A stretch of DNA of 38,388 bases from Micromonospora cabrerizensis (GTDB lineage: Bacteria > Actinomycetota > Actinomycetes > Mycobacteriales > Micromonosporaceae), in the NCBI RefSeq assembly GCF_022230955.1, contig NZ_JAKKFI010000009.1:1-38388 (forward strand), in the 5' to 3' direction. The notes beneath the pieces were generated by a model. The model saw only the letters and a program-made list of their open reading frames with translations, made no database searches and was not told the DNA's origin. This document shows positions 27,491-35,348 of the stretch, piece after piece (within the stretch, counting starts at the first letter, position 1; each line of letters opens with the position of its first letter). Both the position numbers and the translations under genes were made by a program.

Positions 27491-29062
27491 GTGCGCATTC
27501 TCGACGTCGCGCCGCCGGGTTGGCTGCACCGACGGCGTCGCCTGCTGCTGGACGTGCTGCTCTGGGCGGTGGTGGCCGCGCCGGTCGGCTACGCCGAGGC
27601 CAGCCCGCCCTATTCGCGGTACGCGGTGCCGCTGCTGGTCGGCAAGTTGCTGCTGGTCGGTGCGGCGGTGGTGGCCAGTCGACGTCAGCCGTTGGTCGCC
27701 GTGGTGCTGGTGGTGCTCGGGTCGGTGGTCGATGGCAACTTCGTGTTCGCGATTCCGGTCTTCAGCTATCTCGCCGGGCGGCGCAGCGCCACCGTGGGCC
27801 CGGCGGTCATGGTCTTCGTGCTGATCGCGGCCGGTGGCACGGCACTCAACCTGGGGTTGCTCGGTGCCGGCGCGGCCACCTGGTTCCTGCTGGCCTCGGT
27901 GCTGCTCTTCGCCGCCGTGTTCCCGTGGCTGGTCGGCCGGTACCGCCGCCAGCAGCAGGAGTTGACCGACGCGGGCCGCCGGCACGTCGACGCGCTGACC
28001 CGCGAGCAGCGGGGTGCCGCCGAGCGGATCCGGCTGCGGGAGCGGGCCCGGATCGCCGGGGAGATGCACGACTCGCTCGGTCACGACCTCAGCCTGATCG
28101 CGCTGCGGGCCGCCGCCCTGGAGGTCGCCGCCGACCTCGACGACCGGCACCGGGCCGCGGCGGGGGAGTTGCGGGCCAGCGTCTCCGCCGCCACCGAGCG
28201 GCTGCACGAGATCATCGGGGTGCTCCGCGAGGAGGCGGGCGCGTCGGTGCGTCCGAGCGGGGAGACGGTCGCGGACCTGGTCGAGGGTGCCCGGGAGGCC
28301 GGCATGGCGGTACGGCTGGACGCCGTCCCGGCGGTCGCGGAGCTACCGGCGATGACCGGTCACGCGGCGCACCGGATCGTCCGGGAGTCGCTGACCAACG
28401 CGGCCCGGTACGCGCCGGGCGCCCCGGTCGACGTGCGCCTCACCCGCGACGGTGACCGGGTCGAGGTGACCGTCGTCAACGACGCCGCGCCGGCCGGGCC
28501 ACTGCCCGCCCCGCCGTCGCAGGGCAGTGGGCTGCTGGCCCTCGCCGAGCGGGTCCGCCTCGCCGGCGGGACGCTCGACGCCGGCCACCGGGCCGACGGC
28601 GGGTTCGCGGTACGGGCGGTGTTGCCGGCCACCGCGGCGTCGCCGGAGGCGATCGGGTCGGTGGCCGAGGTCGGGCTCCCGTCCTGGTCCGACGAGCGAC
28701 CCGGTCCGGGGGAGCGGCCGGTGGACGCCGAACGGCGACTGCACGACGCCCGGCGGCGGGTGCGGCGCAGTCTGCTGGTGGCGCTCGTCGCACCGGTCGG
28801 TTTCGCCCTGGTGCTCTCGTTCGTCTACTACCCGGTGGCGACCGCCGGGACGGTGCTGGACCGGGCCACCTTCGACCAGATGCGCGTCGGTGCGGCCCGG
28901 TCCGAGCTGGTCGGGCTGCCCCGGCGGCAGTTGGAGCGCCCCGGCCCGTTCGACCGGGCCGGCTGCGAGTACTACACCGACGGCAACTTCCCCCTCGCGG
29001 AGCCGACCTGGCGACTCTGCTTCACCGACGGCCGGCTGGTCAGCAAGGAGTGGATCGCGTAG
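27491..29062 (+). CDS. DesK/NarX-type sensor histidine kinase with an extra C-terminal membrane-anchored domain
   Basis: A 523-residue kinase. About four N-terminal helices span residues 17-160. HisKA_3 follows with GEMHDSLGHDLSLIALR (phospho-His within HDSLGH), then an ATPase domain with RIVRESLTNAARYAP (N box) and GSGLLALAERVRLAGG (G box). Unusually the protein continues about 130 residues beyond the ATPase. After a Pro-rich acidic linker there is another hydrophobic helix (about 431-455: LLVALVAPVGFALVLSFV) and a 65-residue tail with VGAARSELVGLPRRQ and two Cys, resembling small SmpA/BamE-like folds. I chose GTG 27491 from the TAGCCT box; GTG 27473 is possible. Its stop overlaps the regulator start (TAGTG). 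Confidence 0.88.
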   Translation: MRILDVAPPGWLHRRRRLLLDVLLWAVVAAPVGYAEASPPYSRYAVPLLVGKLLLVGAAVVASRRQPLVAVVLVVLGSVVDGNFVFAIPVFSYLAGRRSATVGPAVMVFVLIAAGGTALNLGLLGAGAATWFLLASVLLFAAVFPWLVGRYRRQQQELTDAGRRHVDALTREQRGAAERIRLRERARIAGEMHDSLGHDLSLIALRAAALEVAADLDDRHRAAAGELRASVSAATERLHEIIGVLREEAGASVRPSGETVADLVEGAREAGMAVRLDAVPAVAELPAMTGHAAHRIVRESLTNAARYAPGAPVDVRLTRDGDRVEVTVVNDAAPAGPLPAPPSQGSGLLALAERVRLAGGTLDAGHRADGGFAVRAVLPATAASPEAIGSVAEVGLPSWSDERPGPGERPVDAERRLHDARRRVRRSLLVALVAPVGFALVLSFVYYPVATAGTVLDRATFDQMRVGAARSELVGLPRRQLERPGPFDRAGCEYYTDGNFPLAEPTWRLCFTDGRLVSKEWIA

Positions 29063-29739
29063 TGGACACCGACACGACGGGGGCGTCGCCGGTCCGGGTC
29101 GTCCTGGCCGACGACGAGGCGATGATCCGGGCCGGTGTGCGGGCCATCCTCGCCACCGATCCGGGCATCGAGGTGGTCGCCGAGGCCGGCGACGGGCACG
29201 CGGCGGTGGAGCTGGTCCGTGCGCACCGACCTCGGGTCGCGCTGCTGGACATCCGGATGCCGCGGTTGGACGGGCTGGCCGCCGCCGCCGAGATCCGCCG
29301 GGTCGTGCCGGAGACCGCGACGATCATGCTGACCACGTTCGGCGAGGACGACCACGTGGCCCGTGCGCTCGGGCACGGCGCCAACGGGTTCCTGCTCAAG
29401 GCCGGCGACCCGCGGGAGCTGATCGCGGGTGTGCACGCGGTCGCCGACGGTGGGGCGTACCTGTCGCCGCAGGTGGCCCGTCGGGTGATCGAGCTGGGTG
29501 CCGGCCGGTTGGCCCGCCGGCCCGCCGCCCGGGACCGTACGGCCGGGCTGACCGAGCGGGAACGGGAGGTGCTGGCCCTGGTCGGGGCGGGGTTGTCCAA
29601 CGCCGAGATCGCCCGCCGGCTGCACCTGGTGGAGGGCACGGTGAAGAGCTACCTGACCAGCATCTTCACCCGGCTGGACGTGCGCAACCGGGTGCAGGCG
29701 GCGATCCTCGCGTACGAGGCGGGGCTGGTCGACGGCTGA
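29062..29739 (+). CDS. NarL/LuxR-type response regulator
   Basis: A 225-residue regulator. The receiver domain starts VRVVLADDEAMIRAG (acidic Asp17-Asp18), with the phospho-acceptor in VALLDIRMPRLDG (Asp63), a conserved Thr (MLTTF) and Lys (LLKAG). The C-terminal LuxR helix-turn-helix is LTEREREVLALVGAGLSNAEIARRL to KSYLTSIFTRL. The start GTG overlaps the kinase stop; GGAG lies 11 bases upstream. It should be phosphorylated by the kinase and bind the CTGAC-N4-GTCAG sites found ahead of its own operon and of the ABC transporter it faces. Confidence 0.94.
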   Translation: MDTDTTGASPVRVVLADDEAMIRAGVRAILATDPGIEVVAEAGDGHAAVELVRAHRPRVALLDIRMPRLDGLAAAAEIRRVVPETATIMLTTFGEDDHVARALGHGANGFLLKAGDPRELIAGVHAVADGGAYLSPQVARRVIELGAGRLARRPAARDRTAGLTEREREVLALVGAGLSNAEIARRLHLVEGTVKSYLTSIFTRLDVRNRVQAAILAYEAGLVDG

Positions 29740-29769
29740 GCGGGGGCGGCACGGCCCCGCTCAGCCGTC
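29731..29769. terminator. Bidirectional terminator between the regulator and ABC permease genes
   Basis: A perfect 15 bp stem GACGGCTGAGCGGGG / CCCCGCTCAGCCGTC with a 9-base loop. The left arm includes the last codons and stop of the response regulator. Convergent genes on both sides end within it or five bases beyond. Confidence 0.88.
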
Positions 29770-29773
29770 GGCG

Positions 29774-30544
29774 TCACGCGTCGCGGCGACGCAGCGCGGC
29801 CCGGCCCAGCAGGAGCGCGGCCCCGGCCCACCCGGCCAGCAGCAGCAACCCGACGAGGCTGGGGTACGGCTCGGTGTCGCCGGCCAGGAAGTGCGCTCCG
29901 GCCACGCCGGGGAACACGTCGGCGATCCGGTTCAGCACGTCGATGTCCGGCTCCTGAAGGGACAGCGGCACGATCATCAGGGTGGCGAGGAGCACGGTGA
30001 TCGTGAGTACCGCGTTGCGCAGCGCGGCGCCGAGGCCCAGGGCGAGCACACCGATGAGCGCCAGGTAGGCCGCCACCGCCACGATGTCGCCGATCGTGCC
30101 GGCCACCGGGGCGGTGCCCCACTCGCCGAGCACCGGCCGGGCCACCAGGGCGCCGACGCCGCCGAGCAGCAGACCGAGGGCGAAGGTGACGGTGCCGGCG
30201 ACGGCGGCCTTGGCCAGCAGTACGCGGCCGCGCGACGGGGTGCACTGGAGCGTGGTCCGGATGGTGCCGCTGGTGAACTCGGCGGTGATGGCCAGCAGGC
30301 CGAGCGCCAGCACCACGTACTGGGTCAGCTCGACCGAGTCGATCAGCACGCTGCCGACGGTGACGATTCCCCGGTCGTCGGTCGGGTCGTCGTTGGTGTT
30401 GTCGTTGGCGGCGTAGATGGCCAGCTGGCCGGCGCTCGCGGCCATCACCAGCAGCCCGGCCAGCGCCGTCCACCAGGTGCTCGGCACCGAGGAGAGCTTG
30501 GTCCACTCGGCGGCCACCGCGCCACCACGGGTACTGGTGCTCAT
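29774..30544 (-). CDS. ABC transporter permease (ABC-2 type)
   Basis: A 256-residue membrane protein with about six helices, beginning AAEWTKLSSVPSTWWTAL, the usual cytoplasmic lead-in of actinobacterial ABC-2 permeases, followed by a conserved TAEFTSGTIRTTL segment (about 87-99). The long loop after helix 1 is Asn/Asp-rich (DNTNDDPTDD). Its ATG overlaps the ATPase stop (ATGA), so the two form an exporter. The substrate is probably a drug, peptide or lipid, controlled by the facing two-component system. Confidence 0.9.
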   Translation of the reverse strand: MSTSTRGGAVAAEWTKLSSVPSTWWTALAGLLVMAASAGQLAIYAANDNTNDDPTDDRGIVTVGSVLIDSVELTQYVVLALGLLAITAEFTSGTIRTTLQCTPSRGRVLLAKAAVAGTVTFALGLLLGGVGALVARPVLGEWGTAPVAGTIGDIVAVAAYLALIGVLALGLGAALRNAVLTITVLLATLMIVPLSLQEPDIDVLNRIADVFPGVAGAHFLAGDTEPYPSLVGLLLLAGWAGAALLLGRAALRRRDA

Positions 30545-31473
30545 CGCGCCCCACCTCCGGTCGGTCCGCCCGCGTACTCGACGCTGTCGGCGGTCAGTTC
30601 CATGAACGCCTGCTCCAGCGACGCGCCGTGCGGGCTCAGCTCGTGCAGTCGTACGCCCAGCTCGTGTGCCAGGTCCCCGACGCGGTCGGCGGTGGTGCCG
30701 CTGACGGTCAGCTCGTCGCGGTCGGCCGCCTGCACTGTCGCGCCGGCGGCGGTGAGGCGCGCGGCCAGGGCGGCGAGGCCGTCCGGGTGCGGGCTGCGGA
30801 CCCGGACCGCGACCGTGCTGCCGGCGATGACCTTGTCGGTCGGGGCGTCGGCGAGCAGCCGTCCCCGGCCGATCACCACGAGCTGGTCGGCGGTGAGCTG
30901 CATCTCGCTCATCAGGTGGCTGGAGACGAAGATCGTCCGTCCCTGGTCGGCCAGCGAGCGCATGAGCTGCCGCACCCAGCGCACCCCGTCCGGGTCGAGG
31001 CCGTTCACCGGCTCGTCGAACATCAGCACCGGCGGGTCGCCGAGCAGCGCGCCGGCGATGCCGAGCCGCTGGCCCATGCCGAGCGAGAGGGTCCGTCCCG
31101 GTTTCCGGGCGGCCCGAGCGTCCAGCCCTACTGTGTCCAGCACCTCGTCCACCCGGCGGGTGGGGATGCCGTTGCTGCGGGCGATGGCCAGCAGGTGCGC
31201 CCGGCCGGAGCGGGCCGGGTGGATGGCCCGGGCGTCGAGCAGCGCCCCCACCTCGTGCAGCGGCCGGCGCAACTCCCGGTACGCGCGCCCACCGATGAGG
31301 GCCTGCCCGGCGCTGGGACGGTCCAGCCCGAGGATCATCCGCATCGTGGTGGACTTGCCGGCGCCGTTGGGGCCGAGGAACCCGGTGACCCGGCCGGGCG
31401 CGATGTCGACGGTCAACGCGTCGACAGCGACGGTCGTCCCGAACCGTTTCGTCAACCCACGTAATGTGATCAT
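30541..31473 (-). CDS. ABC transporter ATP-binding protein
   Basis: A 310-residue ATPase. Walker A GPNGAGKST (about 34-42), the signature LSLGMGQRL (about 128-136) and Walker B VLMFDEPVNGLDP (about 148-160) are intact; the H-loop is SSHLM. A C-terminal extension of about 90 residues follows, as in DrrA/BcrA-type exporters. The ATG is preceded by TAGCGT six bases upstream and no ribosome site: leaderless. A perfect response-regulator palindrome lies 59 bases upstream. It is the partner of the permease that follows. Confidence 0.95.
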   Translation of the reverse strand: MITLRGLTKRFGTTVAVDALTVDIAPGRVTGFLGPNGAGKSTTMRMILGLDRPSAGQALIGGRAYRELRRPLHEVGALLDARAIHPARSGRAHLLAIARSNGIPTRRVDEVLDTVGLDARAARKPGRTLSLGMGQRLGIAGALLGDPPVLMFDEPVNGLDPDGVRWVRQLMRSLADQGRTIFVSSHLMSEMQLTADQLVVIGRGRLLADAPTDKVIAGSTVAVRVRSPHPDGLAALAARLTAAGATVQAADRDELTVSGTTADRVGDLAHELGVRLHELSPHGASLEQAFMELTADSVEYAGGPTGGGAR

Positions 31474-31479
31474 GCGCTG

Positions 31480-31485
31480 ACGCTA
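31480..31485 (-). promoter_or_regulatory. -10 box of the ABC transporter operon
   Basis: TAGCGT on the minus strand, six bases before the ATG. No TTGACA-like -35 sequence is present, which suits dependence on an activator. Confidence 0.5.
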
Positions 31486-31531
31486 GGCGCGTGGCCCCCT
31501 GCCCTGCCGCGCCCGAACGGCAGCACCCGGC

Positions 31532-31547
31532 CCTGACTTTCGTCAGG
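31532..31547. promoter_or_regulatory. Response-regulator operator of the ABC transporter
   Basis: CCTGAC-TTTC-GTCAGG: perfect 6-base arms around a 4-base spacer, centred about 67 bases upstream of the predicted start. It shares 13 consecutive bases with the site at 27440. It is the best candidate for binding by the NarL-type regulator encoded in the convergent operon. Confidence 0.7.
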
Positions 31548-31562
31548 TCGCGGGCGGGTCGG

Positions 31563-32405
31563 TCAGCGGACGTAGTCCTCCAGCAGGGCCGGTGTGAGCC
31601 CGGCCCGGTGGATCGCCCTCAGCGCCGCCAGCAGGTCGTCCATCAGCGCCGGCCGGAAGTGCATGAGCAGCACGTCGCCGGGCTGCACCACCTTCTCCGG
31701 GGTCTGGTAGCGCACCTTCCCCTCGTGCACGGTCTCGGTCCAGTGGAAGACCGCCTTCGCGCCGCAGTCGTGCGCCGCCCTCAACGTGGTGGCGTCGTGC
31801 TCGCCGAACGGTGGCCGGAACAGGGTCGGTCGCTTGCCGAACAGCTCCTCCAGCTTGTCCGCGGCACCGCAGATCTCGTGCCTCTGGCGGTCGTACGACC
31901 GGCCGGCCAGCGAGGTGTGCGTGATGGTGTGGTTCTCGACGACCCCGCCCGCCACCATGATCTGCCGGAAGTAGACGTCGTGTTCCTCGGCGGCCGGCGA
32001 GTTCAGGAACATCGTGACCGGGATGCGCGCCCGCCAGATGAAGTCGGCCACCTCGGGCGGGCGGGCCAGCCCACCGTCGTCGATGGTGATGAAGGCGACC
32101 CTCTGGTCGGTCGGCAGGCGGTGCCAGAACTGGGCCGCACCGGTCTCGGGCAGCGGCACCGGTTGCGGCGGTGGCGCCTCGGGGAAGGTCGGCACCTGGG
32201 ACACGTACCAGTCCAGGCTCCCCGGCGCGGGCTTCGTCGTCGGGGACGGCGAGGTCGACGGCGGGGACGGCGAGGCGGACAGGGCCGGCTGGTCGGTGGC
32301 GATCCGTCGGACGTGCAACGCCGGTCCGGCTGTGCAGGCACTCAGCACCAGCAGGGCCAGAAGTGTGACGACGGCGAGGATCCGACGTGCGGGGGTCGCT
32401 GACAC
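31563..32405 (-). CDS. NodB-type polysaccharide deacetylase lipoprotein
   Basis: A 280-residue probable cell-wall or polysaccharide deacetylase anchored to the outer face of the membrane. The signal ends with lipobox LSAC (Cys24), then a Ser/Pro/Thr-rich spacer to about 65. The NodB domain has FITIDDGG (Asp109, Asp110), ENHTITHTSL (His159, His163 as metal ligands), FRPPFGEHD (197-204) and a final LLMHFRP (His249). The GTG start is seven bases from a TAGGTT box. It precedes the ABC operon and follows the P450 gene on the same strand, but each has its own -10 box. Confidence 0.88.
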   Translation of the reverse strand: MSATPARRILAVVTLLALLVLSACTAGPALHVRRIATDQPALSASPSPPSTSPSPTTKPAPGSLDWYVSQVPTFPEAPPPQPVPLPETGAAQFWHRLPTDQRVAFITIDDGGLARPPEVADFIWRARIPVTMFLNSPAAEEHDVYFRQIMVAGGVVENHTITHTSLAGRSYDRQRHEICGAADKLEELFGKRPTLFRPPFGEHDATTLRAAHDCGAKAVFHWTETVHEGKVRYQTPEKVVQPGDVLLMHFRPALMDDLLAALRAIHRAGLTPALLEDYVR

Positions 32406-32412
32406 GCCCGGA

Positions 32413-32418
32413 AACCTA
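32413..32418 (-). promoter_or_regulatory. -10 box of the deacetylase gene
   Basis: TAGGTT on the minus strand, seven bases before the GTG start. Confidence 0.45.
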
Positions 32419-32440
32419 CCGAACAGAGATCAGGATCTCC

Positions 32441-33619
32441 TCATGCCGGTGCCCCGGACGAGCGCCGGACGACGAAGGCGTCGGGCATCCGGAAGGTGAG
32501 ATTGTCCGGGCACCAGGGCGGACGTACCACGCGCACCCCGTCCAGCAGCGGCGCCGCCTCGGCCACCACCACGCCCGCCTCCATGCGGGCCAGCACGTCA
32601 CCGACGCAGCGGTGCGCGCCCGCCCCGAACGCCAGGTGCCGACGTGACCCGCGCTGACCCGGGCGGAACTCGTCCGGCGACTCCACGACCGCCGGGTCCC
32701 TACCGGCGCGGCCCAGCCACAGCACGAGGCTGCTGCCCGCCGGCACCGCTGTGGTGCCCAGCGTGCTGTCCGTCGCCGCCACCCGCCGCCAGGTGACGAT
32801 CGGCGGTTCCAACCGCAGCCCCTCCTCCACCACGTCGGCCACCGCGACCTCGCCGCTGCGCAGGCCGGCCCGGACCGCGGGCTCACCCGCCAGCCGGTGC
32901 AGCAGCAGGGTGAGGAACTGCGAGGTGGTCTCCTGCCCGGCCACCAGCAGGAAGAAGAGCGCACCGACCACCACGTCCGGGGGGTGCCCGGCCGCGCGCA
33001 GGTCGGCGGCCAACCCGCCGCCGGTGGTCGCGAAGTCGCGCAGGACGCCGTGGAACCGGCCCACCTCGGTGGCGAGGGCCACCTGCCGATCGGTGTCCAG
33101 CGGAGCCCAGAACAACTCCAGCGCGGCGCGGGCGAACTCCTTGACCGCGCCGACCGGGGCGTCCGGCAGCTCCACCAGCCGGGCCAGCACCAGCAGCGGC
33201 AGGTCGGCGGCGAGGTCCGCGTACAGGTCGACCGGCTCACCGGCGTCGAGGGCCGCGCCGAGCCGGGCGACCCGGTCCCGCACCAGCGCGGTCAGCCAGG
33301 GCCGCTGCGCGGCGACCCGGGCGGGGTGCAGCGCGTCGGCGACGATCGCCCGGATCCGCGGGTGGCTGGCGCCCGAGTTGTTGGCGAGGGTCGGCGGCAG
33401 CCGGAACCGGTGACCGGCCAGCACCCGCAGCGCGGTCACCGGCATCGGCGTCACCGCGTCCAGCGCGTTGTCCGGCCGATAGGTGACCGGGTCGGCGAGA
33501 ACCTGGCGGACCAGCGCGTGCCGGGTGACGACCAGGTGGGTGCCGCCGACGTGGTCCGGCACCCGGGCCACGTCCGGCCATGCGGGGTCGGACACCTGCG
33601 CCCAGCTGCGGAACAGCAC
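32441..33619 (-). CDS. Cytochrome P450
   Basis: A 392-residue soluble class-I bacterial P450. The I-helix oxygen groove is LLVAGQETTSQ (AGxETT), the ExxR motif is in VVEEGLRLEPP and the heme loop is HLAFGAGAHRCVG (axial Cys338). HPRIRAIVADALHP is the C-helix heme contact. No ferredoxin, reductase or biosynthetic cluster lies nearby, so redox partners and substrate are unknown. The GTG start is six bases from TAGCGT, whose first three bases are also the stop of the upstream methyltransferase gene; the two may also be co-transcribed. Confidence 0.95.
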   Translation of the reverse strand: MLFRSWAQVSDPAWPDVARVPDHVGGTHLVVTRHALVRQVLADPVTYRPDNALDAVTPMPVTALRVLAGHRFRLPPTLANNSGASHPRIRAIVADALHPARVAAQRPWLTALVRDRVARLGAALDAGEPVDLYADLAADLPLLVLARLVELPDAPVGAVKEFARAALELFWAPLDTDRQVALATEVGRFHGVLRDFATTGGGLAADLRAAGHPPDVVVGALFFLLVAGQETTSQFLTLLLHRLAGEPAVRAGLRSGEVAVADVVEEGLRLEPPIVTWRRVAATDSTLGTTAVPAGSSLVLWLGRAGRDPAVVESPDEFRPGQRGSRRHLAFGAGAHRCVGDVLARMEAGVVVAEAAPLLDGVRVVRPPWCPDNLTFRMPDAFVVRRSSGAPA

Positions 33620-33625
33620 CCGGAC

Positions 33626-33631
33626 ACGCTA
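33626..33631 (-). promoter_or_regulatory. -10 box of the P450 gene
   Basis: TAGCGT on the minus strand overlapping the methyltransferase stop codon, six bases before the P450 GTG. Confidence 0.4.
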
Positions 33632-34297
33632 GCCGGAGGCTCCCGGCAGCCCGGCGCGCAACCTCCAGACGGTGGTGCGCTTCACCCGGACGCTCTCCAG
33701 CGCCTCCGGCACCGGCACGTCGTACGCCGCCAGCTCGTCGAAGCGGTCCCGGGGCAGGAACGCCCGGCCGGGGTCACCGACCAGCGCCGGTGCGCCGGCC
33801 CGGGTGGCGCGCAGCAGGAACCGCAGCACCCGGCGGGCCATCGCGTCGCTGTAGAAGACGTCGCCGGCGAGCACCACCTCGGCGTCCCCGGCGTCGCCGT
33901 CGAGGATGTCGCCGAGCTCGGCGTCGACGCGTACCCCGTTGGCCTCCGCGTTGAGGGCGACCGCCGCCACGGCCAGCTCGTCCACCTCGACGGCCCGCAC
34001 CGACGCCGCGCCGGCGCGGGCGGCGGCGATGGCCACCAGGCCGGAGCCGGAGGCGAGGTCGAGCACCCGGCGGCCGGCGACCAGCTCAGGGTGGTCGGTC
34101 ACGTAGCGGGCGAGCGCCTGCCCGCCGGCCCAGGCGAACGCCCAGAACGGCGGCGGCCGGTCGGTGGAGAACTCGCCCTCGGTCAGCTCCCACAGCCCGA
34201 TCGGCTCGTCCGCCTGGTGCAGCCGCACCTCGGGGACGAACGGGACCGGGGCCAGCCGGGCGTGCAGCCGGACGAACGTGCTGGAGAGCTCGGACAC
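33629..34297 (-). CDS. Class I SAM-dependent methyltransferase (methyltransferase-16/ETFB-KMT-like)
   Basis: A 222-residue Rossmann-fold methyltransferase. PPPFWAFAWAGGQALARYV leads into SAM motif I VLDLASGSGLVAIAAARAG (about 76-94); the acidic VEVDELAV and AGDVFYSD (post-II catalytic-type loop) follow. This arrangement is typical of the lysine/nicotinamide methyltransferase subgroup, so a protein target such as ETF-beta is possible. The substrate is not shown by sequence. I take the GTG at 34297, since SELSSTFVRLHA begins the conserved region and a GACAAT box lies seven bases upstream; longer starts up to 34408 run through the promoter region. Confidence 0.85.
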   Translation of the reverse strand: MSELSSTFVRLHARLAPVPFVPEVRLHQADEPIGLWELTEGEFSTDRPPPFWAFAWAGGQALARYVTDHPELVAGRRVLDLASGSGLVAIAAARAGAASVRAVEVDELAVAAVALNAEANGVRVDAELGDILDGDAGDAEVVLAGDVFYSDAMARRVLRFLLRATRAGAPALVGDPGRAFLPRDRFDELAAYDVPVPEALESVRVKRTTVWRLRAGLPGASG

Positions 34298-34345
34298 GTC
34301 GCCGATTGTCCCAGCGGCCCGGTGCCCGGCGTGTCGCGGGGGAGC

Positions 34346-34360
34346 GGTGACCGGTTCACC
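34346..34360. promoter_or_regulatory. Palindrome in the divergent methyltransferase/34449 spacer
   Basis: GGTGA-CCGGT-TCACC, perfect 5-base arms, followed closely by a second CACC-GTC-GGTG. It is about 56 bases from the methyltransferase start and 95 from the divergent gene. Possible operator; regulator unknown. Confidence 0.35.
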
Positions 34361-34436
34361 ACCGTCGGTGAAAACCCGCCCCGTCCTTGCCGGTCGGTGC
34401 GAACACACCCGTCTGGTCCGGCCGACGCGCCGCTCC

Positions 34437-34442
34437 TAGCGT
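34437..34442 (+). promoter_or_regulatory. -10 box of the membrane-anchored protein gene
   Basis: TAGCGT six bases before the GTG at 34449, with no ribosome site. Confidence 0.45.
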
Positions 34443-34448
34443 TGCTCA

Positions 34449-35339
34449 GTGGAGACGACCGAACGGAGGGCGGCGGTGGTGACGGTGTGGCGGTATGCGG
34501 TGCGGGTAGGGGTGGTGCTGGCCTGTCTGAGCGGGGTGGAGCTGGCATTGGCCGCTCCGGCGCAGGCGGCGTTCAGCACCGAACTCAGCGGGCTGCCGGC
34601 CCGGTTCACCGCCGGCGAGCAGGTGCGTACGGTGTCCGCCGTCGTCTCCCGGACGGACCGGCGCGGGGGCTGCGTCAAGGTGCGCTGGTCGATGGTGCTG
34701 AGCGTGCAGGGCCTCCGGCTCGACCAGGTGAAGATGGACCGGGTGGAGGAGGCCGGTGACTTCCCGTTGCAGATCCAGACCGACGGTGACGTGGCCCGGT
34801 TGACCGACCGGCAGCTCGACCCGGGCACGCTCTGCCCGGGCCGCACGGTCACCGCCCGCTACCGGGTGGCCTTCGACGAGGACGTCACCCAGGGGCGGGT
34901 CACTCTCGCCGCCGAGGCGTACGACGCCAACGCGCGCCTGCTGGCCCGACAGACGGCCACCCGCTCGGTGGTGGGTGCGGGCGGCACCCCGACCAGCACG
35001 CCGAAGCCGAGCGCCACGCCGTCGGAGCCCAGCGAGACACCGAGCGCGCCGGCCGAGGAGGAGAGCACGTCCGCGGAGGAGCCGGTCGGGGACTACCCGG
35101 TCGACGCCGCGCCACCGGCGCCCGGACGACCGGTCTCGCAGACCGGCGGGTTCGGGGTGGTGCAGGCGGCGTTCCTGCTCGGCGGGCTGCTGCTGTTCCT
35201 CGGGATGGGGCTGCTGCTGCGGCTGCGGCACCTGACCCGGGCCGCGGGCGGGGATGCCACGGAGCCCGACGACCCACCGGTGGACCGGCGCTGGGAGCAC
35301 CCCGTCACCCCCGACCGTTGGCGACCGGCGCGCCGCTGA
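34449..35339 (+). CDS. Exported, C-terminally membrane-anchored protein of unknown function
   Basis: A 296-residue protein I do not recognise. A signal peptide (about 1-40, ending AAPAQAA) is followed by a globular region (41-178) with two cysteines (GCVKVRW, LCPGRTV) that could form a disulfide, and Ig-like beta strands. A Thr/Pro/Ser then Glu-rich stalk (about 180-235) leads to PVSQTGGFG, a hydrophobic helix (GVVQAAFLLGGLLLFLGMGL) and a basic cytoplasmic tail. This layout resembles a sortase substrate, but the motif is QTGG rather than LPxTG, and the tail is 40 residues long, so simple membrane anchoring is more likely. The GTG start is set by the TAGCGT box. Confidence 0.75.
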   Translation: METTERRAAVVTVWRYAVRVGVVLACLSGVELALAAPAQAAFSTELSGLPARFTAGEQVRTVSAVVSRTDRRGGCVKVRWSMVLSVQGLRLDQVKMDRVEEAGDFPLQIQTDGDVARLTDRQLDPGTLCPGRTVTARYRVAFDEDVTQGRVTLAAEAYDANARLLARQTATRSVVGAGGTPTSTPKPSATPSEPSETPSAPAEEESTSAEEPVGDYPVDAAPPAPGRPVSQTGGFGVVQAAFLLGGLLLFLGMGLLLRLRHLTRAAGGDATEPDDPPVDRRWEHPVTPDRWRPARR

Positions 35340-35348
35340 GCCAGGGGC

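Noticed and set aside
26813..28207. Minus-strand frame of 464 codons opposite bioD and the histidine kinase
   Set aside because: His/Gln/Arg-rich shadow translation of two well-supported genes.
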